Shown here one piece after another: positions 8,770 to 18,513 of a stretch of DNA of 64,000 nt; position 1 is the stretch's first letter; every line of letters starts with the position of its first letter. This stretch comes from an uncultured Treponema sp. (GTDB lineage Bacteria; Spirochaetota; Spirochaetia; Treponematales; Treponemataceae), in the NCBI GenBank assembly GCA_946615905.1, contig CAMOIE010000012.1, forward strand, positions 1 to 64,000, written 5' to 3'. Under the pieces are notes generated by a model. The model was not told the origin of the DNA and ran no database searches. It worked only from the letters and a program-made list of their open reading frames with translations. Both the position numbers and the translations under genes were made by a program.

Positions 8770-10038
8770 ATGATTAAGACAGTAAAAGACGTAGACCTTA
8801 AAGGCAAACGCATTATCATGCGCGTTGATTTTAACGTTCCGATGAAAGACGGTGTTGTTCAGGACGACACTCGCATTATGGCAGCTTTGCCCACAATCAA
8901 ATATATTCTTGAGCAGTCACCCCGCTCACTCGTTCTTATGAGCCACTTGGGCGACCCCAAAAAGGACGTGAAAAAGGCCGCTGAAAAAGCAGCAAAAGCC
9001 GGAAAAGAATGGACTGACGCAGACGCAGAAAAATTCATCAATGGAAAGAACCGCATGAAGCCGGTCGTTGAGTATTTCGCAAAAAAACTCGGCAAAGAAG
9101 TCACATTCCTTCCTGATGCCCTCGGACAGAAATCCGCAATCGATGCTCTGCCTGAAGGTGCAGTAGCAATGCTTGAGAATGTCCGCTTCCACAAAGAAGA
9201 GACTTCAAAAGATGACGCTGAGCGCGAAACAATGGCCAAGGAACTGGCAACTTACGGAGACATTTTCGTAAACGATGCTTTCGGAACTGCCCACCGCGAC
9301 CAGGCTTCTACTGCCACAATCGCGAAATTCATGAAAGACCAGCCCGTTGGCGGCTTCCTGATGGAAAAAGAAGTTAAGTACATCCAGCCGATGGTTACAA
9401 ATCCTGAAAAACCGATGACTGCCATTATCGGCGGCGCAAAGGTTTCATCAAAAATCGCTGTTTTGGAATCTCTGATGAAGAACGCTTCAACGCTGATTAT
9501 CGGCGGTGGTATGGCCTACACATTCTTGAAGGCTCAGGGACACTCAATCGGAAAGTCTTTGGTTGAGGATGACTTCATCGATACAGCAAAGAACTTGCTT
9601 TCAAAGGCCGCTGAGAAAAACGTCAAGATTCTTCTTCCTGTGGACCACGTTGCCGCAAAAGAATTCGCTGACAAAGACCCGGTCGCAGTTGACAACATCG
9701 ACTTGCCTGAGGATTTGATGGGTATGGACGTTGGACCTAAGACTGTCGCAGCTTACAAGGACGCGATTTTGGCTTCAAAATCAATCGTCTGGAACGGACC
9801 TGTCGGAGTATTCGAGTTCGAGAACTTTGCGAAGGGAACTGAGGCTGTCGCCCGCCTGGTGGCTGAGGCTACAGGCAAAGGCGCGATGACTGTTGTCGGC
9901 GGCGGAGACTCTGTTGCTGCTGTTAACAAGTTCAACCTCGCGGACAAGATGAGCCACGTCTCAACAGGCGGTGGTGCCTCACTTGAATTCCTTGAGGGAA
10001 AGACTTTGCCAGGAATCGCTATCTTAGCACAGAAATAA
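8770..10038 (+). CDS. pgk: phosphoglycerate kinase
   Basis: The 422-residue cytoplasmic enzyme converts 1,3-bisphosphoglycerate and ADP to 3-phosphoglycerate and ATP in glycolysis. Family landmarks are [11 protein letters not shown] near the N-terminus, [10 protein letters not shown], the substrate-binding [44 protein letters not shown] and the nucleotide-site GGGDSVAAV near the C-terminus. It is a little longer than the usual 390-400 residues because of a lysine-rich insert after SHLGDPKK (about residues 64-93), which looks lineage-typical rather than damaged. GGAGGA precedes ATG 8770. It is followed by tpiA across a nested hairpin. Confidence 0.98.
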   Translation: MIKTVKDVDLKGKRIIMRVDFNVPMKDGVVQDDTRIMAALPTIKYILEQSPRSLVLMSHLGDPKKDVKKAAEKAAKAGKEWTDADAEKFINGKNRMKPVVEYFAKKLGKEVTFLPDALGQKSAIDALPEGAVAMLENVRFHKEETSKDDAERETMAKELATYGDIFVNDAFGTAHRDQASTATIAKFMKDQPVGGFLMEKEVKYIQPMVTNPEKPMTAIIGGAKVSSKIAVLESLMKNASTLIIGGGMAYTFLKAQGHSIGKSLVEDDFIDTAKNLLSKAAEKNVKILLPVDHVAAKEFADKDPVAVDNIDLPEDLMGMDVGPKTVAAYKDAILASKSIVWNGPVGVFEFENFAKGTEAVARLVAEATGKGAMTVVGGGDSVAAVNKFNLADKMSHVSTGGGASLEFLEGKTLPGIAILAQK

Positions 10039-10056
10039 ATTCTAGAGCTAAGATAA

Positions 10057-10120
10057 AGAGTTTTCATTTGGCCGCATAAGGCGGCGGCCATTTTTGCCTT
10101 GCAAAAAACATGAAAACTCT
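10057..10120 (+). terminator. nested hairpin / partial terminator between pgk and tpiA
   Basis: An outer 11-bp perfect stem AGAGTTTTCAT (10057-10067) / ATGAAAACTCT (10110-10120) encloses an inner stem TGGCCGC (10069-10075) / GCGGCCA (10084-10090) followed by five T (10091-10095). The inner part looks like an intrinsic terminator, while the outer pairing could stabilise or compete with it. It may tune pgk against tpiA expression or protect the upstream message end. Confidence 0.6.
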
Positions 10121-10156
10121 CACTTCATAAAATTATTTGACTAAAGGCGGACTAAC

Positions 10157-10903
10157 ATGAGAAACAAATACATTGCCGGAAACTGGAAGATGAATATGGA
10201 CAAGGCCTCTGCTGTCGCACTTGCCAAGGACTTGGTGAGCGGACTCAAGGACTGTTCTAAAAAAATCATGATAGCTCCGCCTTTTGTTTATCTTGACGCG
10301 GTGGCTCAGGTTGTGGGCGGAACAAATATTTTGCTCGGTGCCCAGAATCTTGCCGCCACGGATAACGGCGCCCACACAGGCGAGGTTTCAGCTGTCATGC
10401 TGAAAGACATCGGTGTTCAGACTGTCATTTTGGGTCACTCGGAGCGTCGCTATGAATTCGGTGAGACTGACGAGTTAATCAATAAAAAAGTCCACAAGGC
10501 TCTTGATACGGGACTCGATGTAGTGATTTGTATCGGAGAGCTTTTGGCACAGCGCGAGGTCGGTCGGGCTGAGAAAGTTTGTGAACGTCAGTTGAACACT
10601 GCCCTGGCAGGGGTAGGGAAGGAGCTTTTACCCCGCGTGACGATTGCATACGAGCCTGTCTGGGCTATCGGAACTGGAAAGACAGCGACTCCCCTTGATG
10701 CCCAGAAAATTCACGCCTACGCACGCTCTGTAATCGCAAAAATGTATTCACAGAAAGAGGCTGATGAAATGCTTTTTCAGTACGGCGGTTCGATGAACAT
10801 GAAGAACGGAGAGGAGTTGCTTGCCCAGCCTGACATTGACGGCGGCTTGATTGGCGGCGCTTCATTAAAGGCCGAGACTTTCATTCCAATTTGCGGATTT
10901 TAA
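10157..10903 (+). CDS. tpiA: triosephosphate isomerase
   Basis: The 248-residue TIM-barrel enzyme interconverts dihydroxyacetone phosphate and glyceraldehyde 3-phosphate. Catalytic elements are visible: GNWKMN with the N-terminal Lys, GHSERR with the catalytic His, the AYEPVWAIGTGKTA block with the catalytic Glu and the flexible loop, and the phosphate-binding GGS and GGLIGGASL segments at the C-terminus. Length is standard. GGCGG lies upstream of ATG 10157. It sits 118 bp behind pgk, the usual treponemal pairing, and upstream of secG. Confidence 0.98.
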   Translation: MRNKYIAGNWKMNMDKASAVALAKDLVSGLKDCSKKIMIAPPFVYLDAVAQVVGGTNILLGAQNLAATDNGAHTGEVSAVMLKDIGVQTVILGHSERRYEFGETDELINKKVHKALDTGLDVVICIGELLAQREVGRAEKVCERQLNTALAGVGKELLPRVTIAYEPVWAIGTGKTATPLDAQKIHAYARSVIAKMYSQKEADEMLFQYGGSMNMKNGEELLAQPDIDGGLIGGASLKAETFIPICGF

Positions 10904-10945
10904 TTTCTTTTAATATGCCGGCTTTTCACTAATTTTTTAGGTTCA

Positions 10946-10975
10946 TTGACTAGGGAACCGTTTTTTCGGTAAAAT
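10946..10975 (+). promoter_or_regulatory. probable promoter of the secG/V-ATPase region
   Basis: TTGACT (10946-10951), an 18-bp spacer, then TAAAAT (10970-10975), 57 bp before secG. It is a good sigma-70 match and implies that secG and downstream genes can be transcribed independently of pgk-tpiA. Confidence 0.7.
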
Positions 10976-11031
10976 AGTCGGCAGAAAATTAAAGTAATCC
11001 TCTCTTTTGGATTTTTCTTGGAGTTTAAAAA

Positions 11032-11445
11032 ATGGGTGCTATTGGTATTCTTTGTTTGGTTGCGTTCGTAATCATTTGTGTCTTGCTTGTTCTTCTCGTC
11101 CTCGTTCAGGAAGAAGATAACAGCGGAATGGGCGGTTTGCTCGGCGGTGGAAATTCTGCCGCTTTTGGTGCCCATCAGGCGAGCGTTCTTACAAAGGCAA
11201 CTGTTGTTCTCGCAGTTCTTTTCTTTTTAGTGACATTTGCGTTGGCAAAGATTCTTCCGAAAAAGACTTCAACTCTTGAAGCTGACTTGCAGGCTCAGGC
11301 TGTAGAAGAAGGAAAAGCAGTGGAAGAGTCAAACTCAACAGAGTCTTCATCTGCTGACTGGTGGAAAAATGACCAGGCGGCAAACGAAGCGACGGAAACT
11401 GCTCCTGTAGAAGCAACACCGGAAACAACTTCCGCGGCAAACTAA
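11032..11445 (+). CDS. secG: preprotein translocase subunit SecG
   Basis: This is a 137-residue membrane subunit of the SecYEG channel. The SecG pattern is clear: a first membrane helix (residues 3-25, IGILCLVAFVIICVLLVLLVLVQ), a polar glycine-rich loop EEDNSGMGGLLGGGNSAAFG, and a second helix (about residues 56-78, VVLAVLFFLVTFALAKIL). An acidic, Ala/Thr/Glu-rich cytoplasmic tail makes it longer than many SecG proteins. GGAG precedes ATG 11032. It has its own promoter and is followed after 14 bases by the PtsN-like gene. Confidence 0.95.
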   Translation: MGAIGILCLVAFVIICVLLVLLVLVQEEDNSGMGGLLGGGNSAAFGAHQASVLTKATVVLAVLFFLVTFALAKILPKKTSTLEADLQAQAVEEGKAVEESNSTESSSADWWKNDQAANEATETAPVEATPETTSAAN

Positions 11446-11459
11446 TCCGGCGGTAGATA

Positions 11460-11921
11460 ATGCTGCTTGGAGAGATTTTCCCGGAAAAAACTATAAAAGT
11501 CGGCCTTGAGAGCGAAGACAAGGATGAGCTTTTTGAAGAAATGGTAGAAGTTCTTCATCTGGCTCACCCGGAATTAGACCGCGCAGAGGCCTTGGCTGAA
11601 TTGAAAAGCCGTGAAGAAAAAATGAGTACCGGAATCATGCATTTGGTTGCGGTGCCTCATGCCGAAGTCAAAAGTCTCAAAGGGACAATTGGCGCAATCG
11701 GTATTTCTCGCAGCGGAATTGACTACGAATCTTTGGACAAGGCTCCAGTCTATATTGTCTTTATGTTGGTGGCCGGACCTGGAGAGACGGAACGTCATAT
11801 TCAAATATTGAAGAAACTTGCTGGAATTTTGATGAAAAAAGATTTCGTGGCCATGATGCAAAAGTGTACGACTGCGCATGAAGTTTACGAGTTGATTTCA
11901 CAGGCCGAGTCTGGGGATTAA
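11460..11921 (+). CDS. PTS EIIA domain protein, PtsN-like
   Basis: This is a 153-residue cytoplasmic single-domain protein of the fructose/mannitol/nitrogen EIIA family. The phospho-accepting histidine is His67 in LVAVPHAEV, after the characteristic REEKMSTGI block. The absence of attached EIIB or EIIC domains, and of other PTS genes nearby, points to a regulatory (PtsN-type) protein rather than sugar uptake. It starts 14 bases after secG with no separate promoter seen and directly precedes the V-ATPase genes, so it is likely co-transcribed with both. The phosphoryl donor is not in the window. Confidence 0.88.
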   Translation: MLLGEIFPEKTIKVGLESEDKDELFEEMVEVLHLAHPELDRAEALAELKSREEKMSTGIMHLVAVPHAEVKSLKGTIGAIGISRSGIDYESLDKAPVYIVFMLVAGPGETERHIQILKKLAGILMKKDFVAMMQKCTTAHEVYELISQAESGD

Positions 11922-11961
11922 AATTACAGCATTGTCTTGAATCGGTTCAGGAGGCGGATTT

Positions 11962-12300
11962 ATGTCTAGCAACGAAGTTGATGTAATCAATCATCTTTTG
12001 GAGGTGGAAAAAGCTGCTTCTGAACTGACTGCTTCTGCCCAAAAAGACGCCGAGAAGATTCTTTCCGAGGCAAAAGCTGATGCCGATTATCAATTCAAAT
12101 CCCGCCTTGAGAAAATCAACGCGAATTTGGAAGTCGATTTACAGTCAAGAATAAAAGCCTGCGATGAAAAGACTTCCGCCGAAATTTCTTCTTATAAAGA
12201 GAGAATCTCCTCTTCTGTAAAAAATCAAAAAGATTTTAATTCCCTTTTGGATTCAATTTTCGCTGGAAAAGAAATCAAAGTTTCCGGGGCGAGAGCTTAA
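11962..12300 (+). CDS. V-type ATPase subunit G/H-like coiled-coil protein
   Basis: The 112-residue protein is almost entirely a charged alanine-rich coiled coil (EVEKAASELTASAQKDAEKI..., then EISSYKERISSSVKNQKDF). This is the pattern of the peripheral-stalk G/H subunit (NtpF in Enterococcus) that pairs with subunit E. It is the first of nine V-ATPase genes here. AGGAGG lies upstream of ATG 11962. Its last base overlaps the first base of the next gene (TAATG), indicating translational coupling. Sequence divergence in this subunit is high, so the name rests on composition, length and position. Confidence 0.75.
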   Translation: MSSNEVDVINHLLEVEKAASELTASAQKDAEKILSEAKADADYQFKSRLEKINANLEVDLQSRIKACDEKTSAEISSYKERISSSVKNQKDFNSLLDSIFAGKEIKVSGARA

Positions 12301-13337
12301 TGGATAGAGCTGCCGCCGCCGCGTATGTCTACGCAAAATCAAGTGGAATGCTCGCAAAGTCTTATGCAGCTGAACGTTCTGCAAGGCTTTTTCAGGCAAA
12401 GTCCCTGAAAGATTTATATACGCTGCTTTTTTCGGACGAAATTCCCGCCGTTCCTGAGAATCTTCTTGCAAAAGAAATCGAAATTAAAGCTGAACAGCAG
12501 TTTATCGATGACTATATCGGTCTCCTTTCCGCTTATGACAAGCCTGAATTCCTTCACTTGCAGCTTTTACACACTTTTGATTACGAAAATCTGAAAATGC
12601 TGGGTGCTGCCCTCCCTTCAGAAAGGCAGTCGCTGCCGAAAATTGCGGATACACACCAGTTCGCGCTTTTTAATTACGCTGCATGGCCGGAGATTTCAAA
12701 AGTCACAGCAGAGTCGGACGTTTCTTGGTACAATAAATTCCCAGAAGTGACTGAGCAGCATGATTTTGACCTCAGGCTTGATAATCAATACGTCAAGGAC
12801 TTGTGGGCTGGGGTCAAGCGTTTGTCTGGGGATGACTTCAAAGTCGCCAAATCTTTAATCGGTAAGGAAATAATTTACAATAACATAATTTGGGTTTTGC
12901 GCCTAAAAGTCTATTATCGCATGAATTCTGAGGAAATCAAAAATCAGTTGGTCTGCGAAAAATCTTTCGACAAGGACGACTATTTTGCAGGTCCCGCGTT
13001 TAGAATCCTTGAGAACGACGCATCTTCTTATGACGACTGGAAATCATGGAAATACTCTGATATGCTGAATCCGCACGAGGAAGGCGTTGTCTGGGAAATA
13101 GATCCGAGCTGGGTTGAAAAACTCATGAGGCAGGACGTGATTTTGCACGCGCGCAGGGCTTTCCACACAAATCCGCTGAGTCCGGTAGCTTTGGTCGCAT
13201 GGTTCAAACTCAAGCAGAACGAACTTGACTCAATCAGAACGGCTGCGGAGGGCTTGAGACTTTCTCTTGATTCGGGCGAACTTTTGGAGGCCGCTCTTTT
13301 TCCGGCTTCAGAAAATAAAAATACGGGGAGGAAATAA
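12300..13337 (+). CDS. V-type ATPase subunit C (V0 AC39/d family)
   Basis: This 345-residue soluble, helix-rich protein is expected to form the funnel that docks the central stalk onto the membrane c-ring. It has the repeated helical pattern of the AC39 family (AAAYVYAKSSGMLAKSYAAE, LYTLLFSDEIP, and the FDYENLKML segment equivalent to the 'D..N+..L' signature). It overlaps the preceding stop by one base (TAATG) and is directly followed by subunit I. Length matches the family. Confidence 0.85.
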   Translation: MDRAAAAAYVYAKSSGMLAKSYAAERSARLFQAKSLKDLYTLLFSDEIPAVPENLLAKEIEIKAEQQFIDDYIGLLSAYDKPEFLHLQLLHTFDYENLKMLGAALPSERQSLPKIADTHQFALFNYAAWPEISKVTAESDVSWYNKFPEVTEQHDFDLRLDNQYVKDLWAGVKRLSGDDFKVAKSLIGKEIIYNNIIWVLRLKVYYRMNSEEIKNQLVCEKSFDKDDYFAGPAFRILENDASSYDDWKSWKYSDMLNPHEEGVVWEIDPSWVEKLMRQDVILHARRAFHTNPLSPVALVAWFKLKQNELDSIRTAAEGLRLSLDSGELLEAALFPASENKNTGRK

Positions 13338-15329
13338 ATGGCACGGACAACACCGATGCGGCTTGTCGAACTTATGATTTTAAAAAGCGACATTTCGACC
13401 GTCGTTGAATTTTTAGGCAAGCAGAAAAATTTCCAATTTCAGGACCGTGCCTCACCGGCTCCAGACGACGAGAAAAATAAGGAAAATCCTGATGAGGACA
13501 TCCTGTTGAAACTTCAGCAGGCAAGGCAGACGCTGGCTGTTGACGATATTTCTTCTGCTGATGTGGATGCCGCCACAGTCCCGACTGAAAAAGACCGTGC
13601 GGATGCGAAAGAATTTTTGCAGATTGTTGAGAGCCTTTACGAGCGGGAACTTGCCGCGACGGACGAACTTCACCGGGCAACTGACGCTCTTACGGAGGCG
13701 AAGGCTTTTTCAAATTTGAAAGTTCCCTATTCAGAGCTTGACCACCTTTCATTCCTTTCGCTGAGAATCGGAAAAATTGACCCGACCCAACTTGACGTTA
13801 TAAAAGCGGCTATTGGAAACAGGGCAGTAATCGTTCCTCTGGGAGAGGACAAGTCAAGAATTCTTGCGGCGACTTCAAAAAGGGCAAGGTTTTCTCTCGA
13901 CACAGAGTTGAAGAATCTCGGCTTTGTTCCGATTGAAATTCCTGAGTCTTTTGCAGGTGTTCCTGATGAAATCCTTGGAGGACTTGAGAAAGAGGCTTCC
14001 GATGCGGAAAATACTGTGAAAATCCTCGCGGAGGAAAAAAAGAATCTTGCCACGACCCATGCGGCCTTGCTCCGTCACCTGCTTGCGACTTTTTCGATTT
14101 CAAGTCAGATTCAGGCAAAACTTTTGGAGCTTGAGGCTACGAATCTCGTCTACAGGATTACAGGATGGATTCCTGAGAGAAATTCCCACCAAATGATGAA
14201 GGATTTGGACAAAATCACCGAGGGAAGAATCGCAATCCGCGTTTACCAGCCAAAAGAAGTTCCGACTGTCATTTCAGGCGTGGAAAAAGTTCCTGTGAGC
14301 TTAAAGCACGGAAAATTCGTCAGCGCGTTTGAGCGGATGATTTTTTCTTACGGCTCCCCGGTTTACGGTACGATTGACCCGACTCCCTTTGTCGCCCTTT
14401 TCTTTACTTTGCTTTTTGGAATCATGTTCGGTGACGCGGGTCAGGGCTTGGTCTTCCTGCTTGCCGGACTTTTGATGTCAAAAAACATAATCAAAGTCGG
14501 AAACTGGAATAAATTCGCCCCGATTTTCATTGGAATCGGCTGCACCTCAATGGTCATGGGCTTTTTGACCGGAGAATTTTTTGCGAATTCCCAGATTCTT
14601 CTTCCTGCTTCTCGATTTATAAAGGGTCTTTTCGGTGTGACTGACCCGGAGGCTTTGAACGAGCCTATTTTGGAGATGATGCCTTCCGCTTCCCGCATAA
14701 AGTCCATGTTCATTTTCTTTGGATTTACTTGTGCGGTCGGATTTTTCATCAACTCAATCGGACTTGTCATAAACATAATCAACCTTTTCAGCCGTGGAAA
14801 AATCGGCAAGGCTTTGTTCGGAAAGACTGGAATTTCCGGGACGGTTTTCTTCTGGTACGTGATTATTTTGGCAGTGAGAATCGCGGCCTTCCACCACAGC
14901 GTTTCTGTCTGCGATTTGATTGTTGTCGGGCTGACGCTGATTGGAACCGCATTCTCGGAGCCTCTTGCCCGCCTTGTTGACGGTCAGCACCCTGTGATTG
15001 AGAACGGAATGCTGACCTTCTTTATTGAAGCCTTTGTTGAGCTACTGGAGCTTGTATCAACATATTTGAGCAATTCGATTTCATTTGTCCGTGTCGGAGC
15101 TTTTGCACTTGCCCACGCTGTTTTGGGCTACATAATCGGCACTCTGATGAATATGGTTCCGGTCGGCGCAAACCTTTTGGTCGGAGTCATCGGAAACGGA
15201 ATTGTTGTCGTCCTTGAGGGAATGATTGTGGCTATTCAGGTTATCCGCTTGCAATACTATGAGTTCTTCTCAAAATTCTTCAATGAAACGGGAAAGGAAT
15301 TTAAGCCTTTCGCGTTTGAATATAAATAA
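13338..15329 (+). CDS. V-type ATPase subunit I (a subunit)
   Basis: The 663-residue membrane subunit forms the ion half-channels. The N-terminal half (about residues 1-330) is cytoplasmic with coiled-coil segments. The C-terminal half carries seven or eight membrane helices beginning at DPTPFVALFFTLLFGIMFGDAGQG, the signature segment of the family, with the conserved Arg-containing helix LSNSISFVRVGAFALAHAVL near residue 580. The serine-rich SNSISFVR stretch holds the essential arginine that faces the c-ring. It starts directly after subunit C with GGGAGG just upstream and is followed 26 bases later by subunit K. Confidence 0.95.
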   Translation: MARTTPMRLVELMILKSDISTVVEFLGKQKNFQFQDRASPAPDDEKNKENPDEDILLKLQQARQTLAVDDISSADVDAATVPTEKDRADAKEFLQIVESLYERELAATDELHRATDALTEAKAFSNLKVPYSELDHLSFLSLRIGKIDPTQLDVIKAAIGNRAVIVPLGEDKSRILAATSKRARFSLDTELKNLGFVPIEIPESFAGVPDEILGGLEKEASDAENTVKILAEEKKNLATTHAALLRHLLATFSISSQIQAKLLELEATNLVYRITGWIPERNSHQMMKDLDKITEGRIAIRVYQPKEVPTVISGVEKVPVSLKHGKFVSAFERMIFSYGSPVYGTIDPTPFVALFFTLLFGIMFGDAGQGLVFLLAGLLMSKNIIKVGNWNKFAPIFIGIGCTSMVMGFLTGEFFANSQILLPASRFIKGLFGVTDPEALNEPILEMMPSASRIKSMFIFFGFTCAVGFFINSIGLVINIINLFSRGKIGKALFGKTGISGTVFFWYVIILAVRIAAFHHSVSVCDLIVVGLTLIGTAFSEPLARLVDGQHPVIENGMLTFFIEAFVELLELVSTYLSNSISFVRVGAFALAHAVLGYIIGTLMNMVPVGANLLVGVIGNGIVVVLEGMIVAIQVIRLQYYEFFSKFFNETGKEFKPFAFEYK

Positions 15330-15355
15330 AGTCGTCATTAAAGTGAGGTAGACTT

Positions 15356-15736
15356 ATGAATAAGAAATTTGTGTCTGTCGTCGCAGCTCTTCTGCTTGCG
15401 GGAACTGCTGCCCTTTTTGCTCAGGAAGCCGCTTCTGAGCCTGTCGCTCCGGCTCCTGTTGAAAACGTTGCTCCCGTGACTGGAAACAACGCTGCTCCTG
15501 TCGCTGAGACTCAAAAGACCGCTGATTCTAGCGTAATCAAGTATATCGCTGCTGGTCTTGCGGTCGGAATCGCCTGTATCGCCGGTGGTATGGCTGTAGG
15601 AAAAATCGGTGCGGCCGCTATGGGCGCGATGAGCGAAAATGCCGAGCTTTCAGGAAAGGCACTTCCTTTCGTCGGTTTGGCAGAAGGTATCTGTCTTTGG
15701 GGCTTCCTTGTCGCTCTTTTGATTATCATCCTGTAA
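15356..15736 (+). CDS. V-type ATPase subunit K (c-ring proteolipid) with signal peptide
   Basis: This 126-residue proteolipid has a cleavable-looking signal peptide (residues 1-22, ending ALFAQ), an Ala/Pro/Val-rich linker (23-58) and two membrane helices (about 62-90 and 103-126). The ion-binding carboxylate is Glu110 in VGLAEGICLWG. The signal peptide fits a c-subunit whose N-terminus must face outward. The first helix, GIACIAGGMAVGKIGAAAMG, lacks the glutamine found in Na+-binding c-subunits, which suggests H+ rather than Na+ coupling (inference). It has GTGAGG upstream and lies between subunits I and F. Confidence 0.9.
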   Translation: MNKKFVSVVAALLLAGTAALFAQEAASEPVAPAPVENVAPVTGNNAAPVAETQKTADSSVIKYIAAGLAVGIACIAGGMAVGKIGAAAMGAMSENAELSGKALPFVGLAEGICLWGFLVALLIIIL

Positions 15737-15752
15737 AAAAATTGGGGTTATT

Positions 15753-16085
15753 TTGGAATATTTTGTAATCGGTGAACGGGAATTAGTTCTTGCATTCAAA
15801 CTCGTCGGCGTGGAAGGAGCGTCTGCATTCAGCAGAAATGAGGCTTTGCAGGCCTTTAACCGCGTGACGGGTCAGAATGAGGGGGAGAATTTAGCCGTTT
15901 CCGAGCGTCCAAAAGTACTCATTTTGACGGAAGCTGTTTCTGCCATGCTGGAGGAAGAAGTCCTTGCCTGGCAGAAAAAAGCCGGTTACCCGCTGATTGT
16001 CGAAATTCCCGGTCTACAAGGTCATCTTGAGGGCAAAAAATCGCTTACAGATTCAATCCGGGAAGCAGTTGGTATTAATGTTTAG
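15753..16085 (+). CDS. V-type ATPase subunit F
   Basis: The 110-residue small central-stalk subunit has the CheY-like fold seen in the family: FVIGERELVLAFKLVGVEG at the start, the VLILTEAVSAMLEEEV segment in the middle and PLIVEIPG near the end. The only in-frame start that keeps the first strand is TTG 15753, with GGGG at 15744-15748 as ribosome site, so a non-ATG start is proposed. It lies 16 bases after subunit K and 8 bases before subunit E. Confidence 0.9.
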   Translation: MEYFVIGERELVLAFKLVGVEGASAFSRNEALQAFNRVTGQNEGENLAVSERPKVLILTEAVSAMLEEEVLAWQKKAGYPLIVEIPGLQGHLEGKKSLTDSIREAVGINV

Positions 16086-16093
16086 GAAAGAAA

Positions 16094-16732
16094 ATGGAAG
16101 AGTTACGTTCAACCGAAATTCTTGATAAAGAAATTGAAAACGACGCGCGCAAAAAGGCCGCCAAAATAATCTCATCCGCACAAGAAGAAGCGAAAAAGAT
16201 TCTTGAGGATGTTGATTCCCGCGTGGAGGCAGCCCAAAAGGAGCGGACGGAATTCTATCAGGAAAAAATCAGTCGCTACGAAAAAAATGCCGAGGCTTCG
16301 GTTCCGCTGGAAAAAGAGAGATTTTTGGTTTCTTTTTATTCCGGGGAAGTTGCAAAGGCTTTCAACGAATATTTGAAAAGTCTCGGGGCGGAAAAACGTC
16401 TGGCTCTTCTCGAAGAAAAAATTCCGGCTTTTAAGGACGCTCTCGGCAGCAAGAAAGTCTCTGCCGTTGTTTATGGATTGGAGCTTGGAGCCGCAAAAAA
16501 AATGCTGGAAAAATCACTCGGAAAGAATTTGGCCGAAGTGAGCGAAGTCCTCTTTGAAAAATCAGGTGAAAGCCCGGAAGCTCTTAATGAAATCCACGAG
16601 GGAATAATTTTGGAATCAGAAGATAAATCCGTCCGCTGCCGACTGACAACAGACCAGACAGTGCGCGAGATAAAAGATAAATACAGCTTTGAACTTGCAT
16701 CAAGCCTGTTCGGCGGGAGGCTTCCTGAATGA
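16094..16732 (+). CDS. V-type ATPase subunit E
   Basis: This is a 212-residue peripheral-stalk subunit. A long N-terminal charged coiled coil ([29 protein letters not shown]...) is followed by a globular C-terminal half with the family pattern [28 protein letters not shown], which ends ASSLFG. AGGAAAG precedes ATG 16094. Its stop overlaps the subunit A start as ATGA, giving tight coupling with the catalytic genes. Confidence 0.9.
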   Translation: MEELRSTEILDKEIENDARKKAAKIISSAQEEAKKILEDVDSRVEAAQKERTEFYQEKISRYEKNAEASVPLEKERFLVSFYSGEVAKAFNEYLKSLGAEKRLALLEEKIPAFKDALGSKKVSAVVYGLELGAAKKMLEKSLGKNLAEVSEVLFEKSGESPEALNEIHEGIILESEDKSVRCRLTTDQTVREIKDKYSFELASSLFGGRLPE

Positions 16733-18513
16733 GTGAAAAATTGATCAAAGGAAAAATCACCCGTATTTCAGGCCCGATTGTTTTTGCGGAAGGCTTGGAA
16801 GGCTGCGGACTTTACGACGTTGTTGATGTCGGCGAAAAGAAAATCATCGGTGAAATTATCCGCCAGAATGCGGGAAGGGCGACGATTCAGGTTTACGAGG
16901 ACGATACCGGAATGAAAATCGGAGAACCGGTTGTTTCTTCTGGAAGACCTCTATCAATCAGACTGGGACCCGGACTTGTCGGTACTATTTATGACGGAAT
17001 CCAGCGTCCGCTTGAGGCTATGTTCAAGGATTCTGGGGCATTTTTGCTTCCCGGCCAGAGGACAGAGCCGATTGACACAAAGAAAAAATGGCATTTTACC
17101 CCGGCAGACGGAGTTGCAAAAGATTCTGCAATCGCTCCGGGATTTGTCCTTGGCTATGTTCAGGAAACTGAGTCAATAAAACACGCGATTATGGTTCCCC
17201 CCTATATCCGCGGAAGAATCATGAAGACCTTTAAGGGTGAGGGCGACTATACTGTTGACGATTTGATTGCGACTACAGAGCTTGACGAGGAAATTTTGCT
17301 CAGCCACTACTGGCCTCTACGCAAACCCCGCCCGTTCGCACAAAAACTTACGGTCTCTCAGCCACTTATCACAGGTCAGCGGGTAATCGATGTTTTCTTC
17401 CCGCTTTCAAAGGGTGGAACTGCTGCGATTCCTGGCGGATTCGGAACTGGAAAGACCATGACCCAGCACGCGATTGCAAAGTGGTGCGATGCTGACTTGA
17501 TTGTCTATATCGGCTGCGGTGAGCGCGGTAACGAGATGACCGACGTTCTGACTGAATTTCCGACTTTGATTGACCCAAGAACCGGCCGTTCATTGATGGA
17601 ACGCACAATTTTGATTGCAAATACATCGAACATGCCGGTTGCCGCCCGTGAAGTTTCCCTTTATTCAGGAATCACACTTGCCGAATACTACCGCGACATG
17701 GGAATGCACGTTGCGATTATGGCTGACTCCACTTCCCGCTGGGCCGAGGCTTTGCGTGAGCTTTCCGGCCGCATGGAAGAAATGCCCGCCGAGGAAGGAT
17801 TCCCGGCTTATTTGCCGACCCGTCTTGCTGAATTCTATGAGAGAGCCGGACGCGTGACTTCACTCTGCCAAAAAGAGGGAAGCGTCTCTGTAATCGGGGC
17901 TGTCTCGCCGCCAGGCGGTGACTTTTCGGAACCTGTCACCCAGCATACAAAGCGCTTTATCCGCTGTTTCTGGGCGCTTGATCGTGACCTTGCGAACGCC
18001 CGCCATTATCCTGCGATTGGCTGGATTGACTCGTATTCTGAATATGCTGATGAAATCCGCGAGTGGTGGGATAATCTTGACCCCCGTTGGGCAAAAATCA
18101 GACTTTCAGCCCTCGACCTGCTTAAAAAAGAGCAGAAGTTGCAGCAGATTGTCCGCCTGATTGGCCCGGATGCCTTGCCGGATTCAGAGCGTTTGGTTTT
18201 GATTGCCGCTGACATGATTAAGAACGGATTTTTGCAGCAGAATGCATTTGACGAAATCGATGTTTATTCGGTTCCAGAAAAGCAGCTTCAAATTCTCCTG
18301 CTGATTATGAATTTCTACGAGCGTTCACTTGCAGTCGTCAGAGAGGGCTGTCCGCTTATCAAAATCAGCCAGCTTGCGGTAAAAGATGAAATCGTCCGTG
18401 TAAAATCTTCGATCCCGAACGATAAATTGGAGCAGATTCAGGAAGTCGAGCGTCATCTTGAAGAGCAGATGAGCGTTCTTGAGAGAACTTATAAAAAGGC
18501 GGAGAATATATGA
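16729..18513 (+). CDS. atpA: V-type ATPase catalytic subunit A
   Basis: This is the 594-residue catalytic subunit of the V1/A1 head. The Walker A motif is GGFGTGKT (about residues 236-243). The non-homologous region typical of A subunits ([22 protein letters not shown]...) lies before it. The catalytic GERGNEM, the Walker B-type segment [17 protein letters not shown] and the ATP-site motif [11 protein letters not shown] are all present. Length is normal. ATGA overlaps couple it to subunit E upstream and subunit B downstream. Confidence 0.98.
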   Translation: MSEKLIKGKITRISGPIVFAEGLEGCGLYDVVDVGEKKIIGEIIRQNAGRATIQVYEDDTGMKIGEPVVSSGRPLSIRLGPGLVGTIYDGIQRPLEAMFKDSGAFLLPGQRTEPIDTKKKWHFTPADGVAKDSAIAPGFVLGYVQETESIKHAIMVPPYIRGRIMKTFKGEGDYTVDDLIATTELDEEILLSHYWPLRKPRPFAQKLTVSQPLITGQRVIDVFFPLSKGGTAAIPGGFGTGKTMTQHAIAKWCDADLIVYIGCGERGNEMTDVLTEFPTLIDPRTGRSLMERTILIANTSNMPVAAREVSLYSGITLAEYYRDMGMHVAIMADSTSRWAEALRELSGRMEEMPAEEGFPAYLPTRLAEFYERAGRVTSLCQKEGSVSVIGAVSPPGGDFSEPVTQHTKRFIRCFWALDRDLANARHYPAIGWIDSYSEYADEIREWWDNLDPRWAKIRLSALDLLKKEQKLQQIVRLIGPDALPDSERLVLIAADMIKNGFLQQNAFDEIDVYSVPEKQLQILLLIMNFYERSLAVVREGCPLIKISQLAVKDEIVRVKSSIPNDKLEQIQEVERHLEEQMSVLERTYKKAENI

